Shown piece by piece: positions 12,936 through 21,361 of a DNA stretch of 64,000 bases. How positions within the stretch are numbered: position 1 is the stretch's first letter; each line of letters opens with the position of its first letter. The DNA comes from Archilochus colubris (Eukaryota; Chordata; Aves; Apodiformes; Trochilidae). The translations under genes and the position numbers were made by a program. The stretch lies in assembly GCA_023079485.1 (NCBI GenBank), contig CM041084.1, positions 122,314,467 to 122,378,466 of the forward strand, written 5' to 3'. The notes beneath the pieces were generated by a model. The model was not told the DNA's origin and did not search any database. It saw only the letters and a list, made by a program, of their open reading frames with translations.

Positions 12936-13091
12936 ACTCTTATGCTGTTGCTTCCAGGAGCGATAAAGACAGCTGGAATAAGAGGGCGGAGAGGCCAGTC
13001 GAAAGGAGATTGCTGCCCCGGCAATCTATGTAGCTGGTGCCCGGCTACGGAATAAAAGAGGTACCTCGGAGTTGAAGAATCTTGCCCTGAT

Positions 13092-13100
13092 CAGGTGAGC
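13092..13100 (+). promoter_or_regulatory. Proviral major splice donor (CAG/GTGAGC)
   Basis: CAG/GTGAGC is a near-consensus 5' splice site with the cut between 13094 and 13095. It lies 20 bases before the presumed gag start. A leader donor ahead of gag fits a betaretrovirus-like layout and would serve for spliced env RNA. Confidence 0.7.
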
Positions 13101-14093
13101 GGCTGGGGAGGAGATGGGGTCTACACTCTGATGTACAACAAGAAGAGACAGTAGTTAAGCTCCTCCAATATATTCTCTCTATGAGAGATTTATTACACGA
13201 AGGCAGGACCTTACGTGAATTACTGAAAAAAGGGCACAGGGTAGAGACTTGATCCCCTCGATGGGTACTGTTTTTGAGTTACCTACTTGGGAAGCCATAG
13301 GTATTGCCCTATGGGATAAAATTAGCGATGGAGATAAGGAGGCACAACGCTTAGTGACACTTTGGAAATTGATTAAAGAAACCTTAAAAGAAATGAAAAG
13401 TGAGAGGTCAGCAACAGCCTCAGCATTTGCTGTCTTAACATCTGATCTGCCAGTACCGATGAATGCTTGGGGTATGGACTTGACCTCTGAACAGTTGTTT
13501 GAGACACCTAAAATACCCTTACCGGCACCTGAAGGGACTGTACTGATTCAAACTCAGTCAACTGTGCCATTTGACCCTGGGGGTCGGATGAAAAGCAAAA
13601 ATGGGACCGAGAAGCAAGACCAAAAGCAACCGAAAACACCACCAGAATCATCGGAGGACCCAGAGGGAGAGAAGCCGGAGAACACAGGCGAGGAATCTTG
13701 GAATGCAGACTCCCGACCTTGCGCCCGCCTGCCGCGGCTCCCGACTGCTCTGCCACCTTTCCACCTTGGAAGCCTGATTTATCTTCTTGACCACAGTTGC
13801 CATCAATTAATCCTCTGCTTCACCCATCAACACCATCAGTGCCTGCTATAGAGCAACAACCAAGGAAGGAACTGGGACTCGGAGACAAGCAACTAAGGAA
13901 ACTGCTGAAGAAGCTGACAGAACTGGAGACCAAGGATGAGTATACCCCTGAAAAAACCCTAATTTTTGCTCCAGGGAACATCCCGAACAATGGGGCACTA
14001 ATCCATTTTTACCCCCTGATCCGTTCCCTATTCCTGCTCCTATTTCCCTTAACCCTTTAACACCCACTGCTCTACCTCTTCCAGATCTAGCAT

Positions 14094-14121
14094 GGGGAGG
14101 GGAGGGTAGTGGGGGGGGTGG
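14094..14121 (+). other. G-quadruplex-capable run in gag
   Basis: Four G runs of three or more with short loops: GGGG-A-GGGG-A-GGG-TAGT-GGGGGGGG. This is a textbook intramolecular G4 pattern on the RNA-sense strand, between the Gag linker and capsid remnants. Confidence 0.7.
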
Positions 14122-14289
14122 TAATGTGTATCCAGTAACTGGATGGAAGGGAATTATTCAAATGCTATAGTTGAAGGAGAAATGGTTCCCAATATGAGTC
14201 CGATGGTTTTCCAGTGATTGTGGGACCAGGATGAGGAGGTCAATGGGTTGCATTAGATTGGAAAATGATAAAAGAAGCCAAAGGTGACA

Positions 14290-14309
14290 TTACAGTACAG
14301 TACAGTACA
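14290..14309 (+). repeat. Short TACAG tandem expansion in capsid
   Basis: Several copies of TACAG/AGTAC in a row near 14290-14310 interrupt the capsid frame just after the AKGDI stretch. This looks like replication slippage and is one cause of the gag frame shifts. Confidence 0.6.
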
Positions 14310-14762
14310 AGCGCAGTACAATTTGAAATCGGTTTGAGTCATTTACTCAATCTCTTTTGCAACATCTTTTTACTGCTCAGTTGTTGATGCCATATGACAC
14401 AAAAATGCTCATTAATACTCTGTTAAGTCCTTCTCAACAATTGCAATTTCATCATAAATGGTAAATGCTGTGTGAAAATGCAGCTGTGATTCCTAGACAG
14501 AACACCGATGCATTACAAGGAGTGCAAGCACAAATGTTACTTAGTGCTTGTCCTTTTGTACGTGCAGATTTGCAGGCATGGCTTCAAACTGAAGTGTTAC
14601 AACTTTCAAAAGAATTGGCATATAAAGCTTTGCAAATTGTTCATGATCCTGCACAAGCAGACTTTTCCTTTACAAATATTAAATAGAGAGAGCAGAGTCA
14701 TATTCAAAATTTGTGGATCACATATATTCAGTGGTAATGTCACATCTTGATTTGTCAAAAGA

Positions 14763-14848
14763 GATGAAAAAATTAAAAAAAAAAAAAAATTAAAAAAAAA
14801 ATTCAAAAAAAAATTTCAAAAAAAAAAAAAGAAAAAAAAAGAAAAAAT
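14763..14848 (+). repeat. A-rich insertion/expansion inside gag capsid
   Basis: About 85 bases of nearly pure A broken by TT, TTC and G separate the major homology region from the capsid C-terminal segment. Capsid coding resumes directly after it, so the tract is an expansion within the gene and not a tail. Confidence 0.8.
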
Positions 14849-15085
14849 TTTTTTGTATGTCGGCATATGACAATGCTCATGAAAAAACTAAATGTGCATT
14901 AAGACTACTCCCCAAAAGGTGCTACAGCAGCCCAATTCTTAGAAGCTGCTTGAGGTAAAGATCCTTAAGATAAAGCTGCTCAAGAACCATCATTGCAATA
15001 TAGTTCTCAATATTGATGTATATTGTGGTGCATGGTGCACTGCTGTTTCATACAGAGATAAAAAACTTGGTTGGTAATTATACCT

Positions 15086-15406
15086 GTAGTTTTGGTTTGG
15101 GAAATTGTACCATTTCATTTTGTTTCAGGGTAACTTTACCAGATTTTAGTAGCAATATCATTTCATTTTTGAATCTTCTAGTGGTTGTTAGTTTTTCTTA
15201 TATATTGGTGAGAAGTAAGACAAAAAACAGTTATGAGAATGAGTATGCCTTTTTGGAGGCTGGAAGTTGCTGCGGAGAGTGAGAGTTGCTCCTGGTACGG
15301 AGAGCACCCCCACTCCTGCCTCCGCAGCCGCTTCTCGCCCCCCCGCACACACTCCTGCTGCTCAGAAAATGAGCCCTGCTGCAGACACCACAGCAGAGAA
15401 AAAAAA
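15086..15406 (+). repeat. Junction block A (internal proviral repeat, copy 1)
   Basis: This segment is a diverged duplicate of 17689-18072. Shared landmarks in order are GGGA(A/G)ATTGTAC, a T-rich stretch ending in CAG or TAG, CCAGATTTTAGTAG, TATATTGGT, then GAGGCTG and TGCTGCGGAGAG, then a Pro/Ala/Cys-coding GC-rich part, then an A run. The two translations share FGLG-CT--F-FR and PDFSS. The T-rich stretch followed by AG resembles a 3' splice site. Copy B sits in the expected place just after integrase; copy A sits directly after gag, where protease and pol should be. Confidence 0.75.
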
Positions 15407-15430
15407 GTGTGTGTGTGTGTGTGTGTGTGC
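15407..15430 (+). repeat. (GT)n microsatellite
   Basis: About eleven GT units follow an A run at the end of junction block A and precede the first env remnant. Confidence 0.9.
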
Positions 15431-15499
15431 TTTTGCTGTTTATAGGCTTAAAATTTTGTCTCTAAATAATTTTATTTGGCTTTTTGGGCTTCAATTTGG

Positions 15500-16154
15500 C
15501 AACCATGGAGGAAACCAGGACTCCACAGTGCCGTGACCTGGGAGGGGTCTGGGGACGCTTTTGGGGCCCCCCGACTAACTTTTGTCGGATAAGCCTCCTC
15601 TACCCCCTTGGTTCTACGCGCCAGTGGACATCTGAACTTCCTCATACTAAAAAGTTATTTAAGCCCTTCCACTGTAGTGGGAAATGTGCTTTTAGTATTG
15701 TGTTGTATTGATAATAGGTTTTTGTTAATGTTGTAATTCATGTGATCATTTATATGTTGATTATGGGATGCGTGGTCTATATGTTGATTGTTGATTGTGC
15801 TATTCGGTTGCACTGCTAAGCAGATGAACTTAACTTTTGGTAGTTTAAAACAGATGCTAAAAGATGTTGATAGTGTCAGACATGCAGTTTTACAACATCG
15901 TGCTGCCACTGACTTTTTATTGTTAGCTTTTAGGTTATGCTTGTGAAGACTTGGATAGAGTGTATTTGCATAAATTTAGCTGATCATTCAGAGTCAATTC
16001 ACAACCAAAAACGATTGTTTAAGATAACATGAAAAAATTAACTGTTGTATATACTGGGTTAAATGAATGGTTAAATCATTTAAGGATATAGGGATAGCTT
16101 AGAGATTTAATTAGACAAGGTTTATCAATTATATTTGTTATTATTGGTTTTGAT
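15500..16154 (+). pseudogene. env: env remnant 1 (mainly transmembrane subunit), misplaced upstream of pol
   Basis: Env mediates virus-cell fusion. A 75-codon frame (15484-15711) may be the end of the surface subunit, but I cannot confirm it. From about 15820 a TM-like segment is clear: a leucine/valine heptad region followed by [14 protein letters not shown]. After a frame break come a Cys-Glu-Asp motif and, after another shift, NLADHSES. This combination is characteristic of the TM subunit of avian alpharetroviruses. The 3' part (16080-16150) matches the segment at 18830-18917 near the 3' LTR and then runs into poly(A). Stops and frameshifts make it dead. Its position before RNase H/integrase is abnormal. 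Confidence 0.8.
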
Positions 16155-16176
16155 AAAAAAAAAAAAAAAAAAAAAA
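16155..16176 (+). repeat. Poly(A) tract ending env remnant 1
   Basis: Twenty-two A residues begin where the membrane-span coding sequence of env remnant 1 breaks off. No AATAAA precedes it. The sequence after it starts GGACAGAGCGTGATGTCA, close to AGAGCGTGACCTCA at 18661 downstream of another A tract. Confidence 0.9.
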
Positions 16177-16229
16177 GGACAGAGCGTGATGTCAAGACAT
16201 CGCTGGAGTGGACCCGAGAGGGACAGATC

Positions 16230-17655
16230 GTTTTGCCCCCTAATGCAAGACTATTTGGTTTGGTTGCTGTGAACTTCCACAGACCTGCAAATAGCCTTGG
16301 GACAGCTTAGTGGGGAAATAGCGAATTCTTACCCCTCATATCGCTTGTTACCACCTTTATCTAACATGCAGTGGGAATCATGTAGTTTTTTTTGTCTGAC
16401 AGTCCAGTGGACGGCATAATGGTCTTTACGGATGCTGGAAAAAAAAATCCCGTAAAGCTGTTGTCACCTGGAAGGAGACGCCTGGGCAATGGCAAGAACA
16501 TTTAATTCAAGGGAAGTCATTTGACTCTTTGCAAACCCTTGAACTCACCACGGTTATTTGGGTTTTTGAAACGTGGAATAATACTGCTGTAAATATAGTC
16601 TCTGATTCACTTTATGTAGTAGGGATTGTTTTGAGAATGTATCATGCCATTTTGAAGGAAATTTCGAATAAGCATTTGTATTTCTTATTGCAGAAGTTAT
16701 TAAGACTCTTAGCAGAAAGAGAACATCCTTATTTTATCACTCATATCCGGAGTCATCTTAGTGACCGAGGTTTGGCTATCGGTAATAACAGAGCTGATTA
16801 TTTAGTTGCACCAGCGTGGACAGGTCCTTCTGTTGATGTTTTTTCACAAGCTCGACAATCTCATGCATTTTTCCATCAAACTGCTAAAGTGCTAGCGAAG
16901 CAATTTCATTTACTTCTGGGGGATGTCCAAGGAATTGTGAAATCTTGTCCTGATTGCCAAAAGGTTGATTTGGTATTGGGATGGAAGTCAATCCTAAAGG
17001 TTTGAAATCCTTGGAACTGTGGCAAATGGATGTCACTCATGTACAACAGTTTGGACGCTTAAAATATGTGCCTGTTGTTATAGATACTTTTTCTATGGCC
17101 GTTTGGGCCTCTGTTCAGACTGGTGAGGCAACGAAACATGTTATCAGACATCTATATGTATCCTTTGCTGTTCTTGGAGTACCTCAGTCTATTAAGACGG
17201 ACAATGGCCCCGCTTATTCTTCTGCTCGTTTTCGACAGTTTTGTGGACACTGGGGTATTCGACATGTTACTGGTATTCCTCATAACCCTACGGGTCAAGC
17301 AATAGTGGAACGTTGCCATTCGGTACTAAAGACACTCCTTGAAAGACAAAAAGGGAGGAGGAAGGGAGTCCTCCTCAGGACCGGTTAAGTAAGGCTGTGC
17401 ATGTCATGAACTATTTACGCCTTACAGGAGATCGTACAGAACCTCCGATACTGATTCACCAAAAAGCTTTAGCAGACTTTGCTTCAGAACCTTCCACAAA
17501 ATTTTGGTGGAATTCAAGAATTCCATCATTGGACAATGGGAAGGGCCGGCAGAGGTGAAACTGACTGGTTGAGGTTATATGTGCTTACTTACAGGTACTG
17601 GAGTGCTTTGGGTACCGAGCAGATGGGTTCGACCATGGAAACAAAGGCCTTTAAA
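16230..17655 (+). pseudogene. pol: pol remnant: end of RT connection, RNase H and integrase
   Basis: A connection-like stretch (ALGQLSGEIANSYPSYRLL) opens the segment. RNase H follows: VFTDAG near 16430 (first Asp), LELTTVIWVFE (Glu), SDSLYV (Asp) and NNRAD (fourth acidic residue). A nine-A run at 16440-16448 breaks this frame. The integrase zinc-binding region has H-x3-H and CPDC in 16820-16970. The catalytic core (16981-17388) is one open frame with DVTH, TDNGPAY and QAIVERCH. Exactly 35 residues separate the second Asp from the Glu, the D,D(35)E spacing. The C-terminal domain is in other frames up to RWVRPW near 17640. Protease and the RT polymerase domain are missing, and several frameshifts make it non-functional. 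Confidence 0.9.
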
Positions 17656-17688
17656 TGTGGATTCACAGTGATAATATTTCTGATACAA

Positions 17689-18075
17689 ATATTCGGGTTG
17701 GGAGATTGTACTGATTTATTTTATTTTAGGCTGATTCCACCAGATTTTAGTAGTAATAGTGTTTTGGGTTTTTAAAGTTTTTGGTAGGTGTTGTTAAATT
17801 TTTCTCATATATTGGTAAAGAGTATGATAGATTCATAAGAATGCTTTTTAGAGGCTGAGAAATGCTGCGGAGAGAAAGAAATTTCCCCCCCCCCCGACTC
17901 TTTCCCCCGCGGCTGCTTTTCAACCTCCCTTCGTGTGCCTGGCGGTGCTGCCAGCAAGGCTGCTACAGCTGTAGGTGCTGCCTCTGCCCCCGCAGATACT
18001 GTAGCTGTGAGCCCTGCTGGGAGGGGGAGGAAAGGACACCACATAGCCTCGTTAAAGAGACAAGAAAAAAAAAAG
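17689..18075 (+). repeat. Junction block B (internal proviral repeat, copy 2)
   Basis: This is the diverged counterpart of 15086-15406. It begins right after the integrase C-terminus with GGGAGATTGTAC and a T-rich tract ending TTTTAG, which would be a good env splice acceptor. It ends in a GC-rich Ala/Cys/Pro-coding stretch and a run of A. Its place after pol is the normal one for this block. Confidence 0.75.
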
Positions 18076-18306
18076 TTTTTCTAATGCCTTGTCAAAGGTA
18101 TGAAGCAGAAGTGGGAAATATTTTTACATTGTTCTGGGCATCAAATGTCCAGGCCTGAATTTTGGTAGGCAATAACTTGAGGGTTACCTGCTACTCATGA
18201 AAGATAGTGATATTTTCTTTTCTTTGACAGGAGATTTTAGCTATCCGTGAAATAGAATCTTTTTAATGTGTTACGCCATACAAAAGATGAAGACATTTAC
18301 AATCAT
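18076..18306 (+). other. Proviral segment of unknown origin before the first 3' A tract
   Basis: No coding frame or known viral motif is recognised. It ends in a 25-A tract (18307-18331). It may be decayed env surface-subunit sequence. Confidence 0.4.
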
Positions 18307-18331
18307 AAAAAAAAAAAAAAAAAAAAAAAAA
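18307..18331 (+). repeat. Poly(A) tract (25 A)
   Basis: A pure run of 25 A without an upstream AATAAA in the usual window. Confidence 0.9.
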
Positions 18332-18581
18332 GTAACTTCAATTAGGTAGTGTCACTACTCTGCTTTTATGCAAACTCCAGATATTCTAAAACAACTTACT
18401 TTGGGCACATTGATTATAATTTGATCTATTATTTAAGAGAAGAATTTAAAAGATGCTCAAAGCTTCATTGCAAAATACTGTGTACTATGCAGGGAGTGGT
18501 GTGATACAAAGAAATTTCTTCAAGTTTAGTTTGAAACCATTAGAGCACATGATTCGATAATAAAACTATTTTCATTACAGT

Positions 18582-18619
<38 letters not shown>
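18332..18619 (+). other. Segment resembling the 3' end of a polyadenylated RNA
   Basis: About 250 bases of AT-rich sequence contain AATAAA at 18559-18564. A pure 37-A tract starts at 18583, 18 bases after the signal. That is the normal spacing of a cleaved and polyadenylated transcript. It sits inside the provirus in sense orientation. Whether the body is viral env or captured host 3' UTR cannot be decided from the sequence alone. Confidence 0.55.
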
Positions 18620-18622
<3 letters not shown>

Positions 18623-18799
18623 AAAAGACAAGGGAAGAGCGTATACCCTTATGAGAAGAAAGAGCGTGACCTCATGAAAGCACTAATGAGTTATCAATAA
18701 TAACATTTGTGATCAAACTGGTCAATGTAAGAATTAGGCCTAGAATATAAGGGAAAATTTGAAATTTGGGTTTCTTGCTGTTTCATTTGTATCACACAT

Positions 18800-19030
18800 A
18801 GCAAGAGGAAAAGCCTTTGGTAAGAATTGATAAAAATCATAAAATACATCAACTAGCTTGTTGGCTTACAGATTTAATTAGGCAAGGCTTACCAGTTATA
18901 TACATTATTATTGCTTTTATATTACTAGTATGTTATTATTGCTTTTGTATTAGTATATATGTTATTATTGCTTTTGCATTATTGGTATGTTATTGCTTTG
19001 CATTATTAGTATGCTGCTTATGACAATATA
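18800..19030 (+). pseudogene. env: env remnant 2 (C-terminal membrane-span region)
   Basis: A 68-codon frame (18817-19023) encodes a short polar part, DLIRQGLPV, then a long very hydrophobic stretch rich in Ile, Leu, Val, Cys and Phe. The DNA of its first part matches 16080-16150 at the end of env remnant 1. The hydrophobic part is made of about four imperfect tandem copies of a unit near 30 bp containing TTATTATTGCTTTT and a TATTAGTATG-like end. The region lies just upstream of the polypurine tract, where the TM cytoplasmic end of env belongs. Confidence 0.7.
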
Positions 19031-19075
19031 TCATTAGCATGTTACCTTATGTAACGAAATAAGTCAGAATTGCTC

Positions 19076-19095
19076 AAAAAACAAAAAGGGGAATA
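19076..19095 (+). other. Polypurine tract
   Basis: An A/G run ending AAAAAGGGGAATA lies directly before the TG of the 3' LTR. This is the expected plus-strand primer site. The core is 19083-19093. Confidence 0.85.
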
Positions 19096-19442
19096 TGTTG
19101 GGGAAACAGTTCAGAAATGTCCAGGTTGTGAGCAATCCTGACTTGCTTCAATTTATGCCACATTGGGTTAATGGTTATTGAGGCCTAGTTAGAGGCTTTC
19201 TGAGAATGAGCTACTGGGAAAGAGATAACTTAATCGGCAACAGAGGAGGAAAATAATTATGTGGGAAGAAGGTCCTGTGAGAATGGTATGTGTGGTTGGA
19301 GTACAAGGCCACCTGCATGATAAGATGATGTAAACAAGGCTTCTCTATATAAAGTGAGTGCAAGTTGCTAATAAACGATTTTCCTGCAATCATATTGATG
19401 CGTACATGGAATCCTTAAGCCTCCGCAGATTGTTTTCCCACA
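19096..19442 (+). repeat. 3' LTR
   Basis: 347 bp, the same length as the 5' LTR, with TATA at 19346-19354 and AATAAA at 19370-19375. Bases 19277-19442 are identical to 12706-12871. The upstream part carries about nineteen substitutions and small indels relative to the 5' LTR. Confidence 0.95.
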
Positions 19443-19448
19443 CAGAAT
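19443..19448. repeat. Target-site duplication, right copy (CAGAAT)
   Basis: Exact copy of 12519-12524. Host sequence resumes here. Confidence 0.95.
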
Positions 19449-20436
19449 AATCTACCTTTTAAAATGTACTTCATTTCATATCAAAGATGAACATTATAAC
19501 CTTTTCTCTATGGCATGGTGAGGTAAGCTCTGACAAACGAAACCTGCAATAGGTGGCTCCTGTCACCTAAGAACTTGTTTCAGATATAGTTATGTCACCA
19601 TACAGTAACTTATGCCAGTTCTTTTCTCAGTCTGTAACATAAAACATATCCCTTGAATTGAGAGGAAACGTGACTAAAAGGAAAGAAATAAACCAAAACC
19701 AAGTCTTTAGCACAAATTGTTATTTTTTTTCTGCTGTTTAAGCTATGTAATGAATTATTTTGATTAAATATTGCTTTGTAACTTACAAAATGCTAAAAAA
19801 TAAGAGATTACATACTTCAACACAGAAAAAATTAGCAAATTAGACTACGAAACCCACAGCCCTCCATGGTGACGAAAACTGATTAAAAGATGAAAGAAAC
19901 TGTACCCAGTTGAAAAAAGAAAACAAAACCAACAAACTCTGGCAAAGTATGTTTTAGCATATATTCTTCTGTCCATCTTTCCACAAGTGATCTCTATCTC
20001 TTAGACCACACTTGTCTCAGTGAGGTGCTTTTCAAGTACATAGCCCTAAACCTTCAGCCCTCCAAATTTCCAACAGTTTCTACAATACTGTTCTGCTGTT
20101 CTTAATACATGTGGTCTCAGATTTTACTCTCTATACACTTACTCCATTTCCCTTATCAGAACTCCTCTAATCTCTGTCACCCTGGGATCTCTTAGGAGGC
20201 ATTTTCAGTTTTCTTTACTGTCCTAACAAAAAAAATTGACTTTTTTTTCTTGTCCCGTCTTCCTGCCTCCTCACCTATCCCAGACCCAGCCCATATATTC
20301 AGCCCATCTTACTTTTCCCATTCTCCTTTCAATTTCTTGCCCAATTTCAATTTTTTTATCAGTACCAACTAAATTCAGTTGGTTTGGGGTTGGTTTGGTT
20401 TGGTTTTTCTCAGTGCTTCTCTGTTCTGTCTCTCAG
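19449..20436. other. Unique non-coding DNA
   Basis: No gene or known repeat. A GGTTT-rich patch at 20380-20410 merges into a C/T-rich tract that ends in a strong splice-acceptor-like TCTGTCTCTCAG at 20425-20436. Confidence 0.4.
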
Positions 20437-20761
20437 TCAGATCCATTCCCTTTGCACCAGCCACTCTGGCACATCTCTTATGAGCAATTCAAAAAAAGAG
20501 GCTATGATAATCCAGATAGTTATTATCAAAATCAGACTGTTTCTCCCCCTTTCTGCCTAGGTAATGACACCAGCTATGGGAATAATGACAAGGCATTTAA
20601 AAACCTGCCCAGCTTTGGTGCTCAACCCTCAAGCTCTGTACAGCTTGGAGAAGCTGTCACACAGGAAAAACTTCAGCAAATCAGGATAATTCATGTTATG
20701 TCAGCAGGTTTTTGCAGACGTATCCTCTAACCCTGCTCTGATGCTTCCATCTGTGCCAAGG
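20437..20761 (+). other. Exon-like segment with a frame break, plus strand
   Basis: A strong C/T-rich acceptor (ending TCTCTCAG) is followed by about 97 open codons of polar, Tyr/Asn/Gln-rich sequence (for example SYEQFKKRGYDNPDSYYQNQ). That frame stops at 20730. A second frame (QQVFADVSSNPALMLPSVPR) is open from about 20695 to a consensus donor AGG/GTAAGT at 20761/20762. The donor is in phase with the next exon-like segment at 21362. Either there is a one-base frame break near 20690 (pseudogene or assembly error), or the segment is two overlapping chance frames. I do not recognise the protein. Confidence 0.25.
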
Positions 20762-21361
20762 GTAAGTACTGTCCATGTCCTTTCTTTGTCTTTAAACCCC
20801 ATCATAGCTATAAACTGGGTTTATTCTTCTCTTGGGAGGGCTGGATGCATAAGATGGGTGGGGAGACCAGACTGGCTAACCCAGTGAGTGCTGGTAATCA
20901 CATTAATGCAAGGGCTGGCATATACCAACAGACAGAAAACAGAGATGCTGAAGAGCTGAAGCAGATGCCTGAATTCTCAGCTGCACGTGAATCCAACAGG
21001 AAAGAGACAGGGAAGGTGTTAAAGACAGGGAAGGCTGGGAACTAATGGTTTGGGGTCTCAGTGAAAGAATGGGAGTGAGGAGTGGGGTCTAGAGGAGATG
21101 CAATACTGAGCTGGTGTAAGTGGGTGGGCTCTAAAAGAAGCTCTAAAAGAAGAGGAGTTGGAGGTACCAAATGGTTCCACTTTATCAATCAACTAAGGGT
21201 GAGGGAGGACTGCTGAACAGCACCAGTCTCTGCCTTGAACCTTCCTATTCCCCTGCCTTTTCCCAATGCTCCTTTTGGCTGTTGGTGCCCTCTGGCTTGC
21301 ACAGTCACTGTTAACCTGTGACAAAAGTTGAGTCATGTCGCATCTAACAGTTGGTTTATAG

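Larger units (their letters stand above)
13114..15000 (+). pseudogene. gag: gag remnant (matrix, proline-rich linker, capsid), broken
   Basis: Gag forms the viral core shell. The ATG at 13114 is followed by Gly-Ser-Thr-Leu, a myristoylation-type start, then a TGA at 13129-13131. Matrix-like sequence continues in another frame (helical, VKLLQYILSMRDLL) and then in the frame opening at 13249 (GTVFELPTWEAIG). A Pro/Glu-rich linker runs to about 13850. Capsid is seen from about 14240: a VALDWKMIKEAK stretch, then MLINTLLSPSQQLQF near 14400, and a major-homology-like SYSKFVDHIY near 14700 after a frameshift. The capsid C-terminus (AYDNAHEKTKCALRLLPKGA) follows an A-rich insertion near 14860. No zinc-knuckle nucleocapsid is found. 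The pattern best fits betaretroviral Gag. At least five frame breaks make it non-functional. Confidence 0.85.
12525..19442 (+). mobile_element. Rearranged endogenous retrovirus (provirus) with two LTRs
   Basis: A 6.9-kb insertion bounded by 347-bp LTRs that begin TG and end CA, with a 6-bp target duplication, a primer binding site matching tRNA-Lys3, a leader splice donor, and gag, pol and env remnants. A polypurine tract precedes the 3' LTR. Gag and pol look betaretrovirus-like, and the env TM remnant looks alpharetrovirus-like. All genes are broken by frameshifts and stops. Nucleocapsid, protease and most of reverse transcriptase are not found. The internal order is abnormal: gag, junction block A, env TM, poly(A), RNase H/integrase, junction block B, a poly(A)-ended segment, a second env 3' part, then LTR. 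It cannot encode a complete virus. Confidence 0.95.

Noticed and set aside
18307..18331. 25-A tract read as the tail of an independent retrogene insertion
   Set aside because: No AATAAA in the expected window and no flanking target duplication found; left as an A tract of unknown origin.
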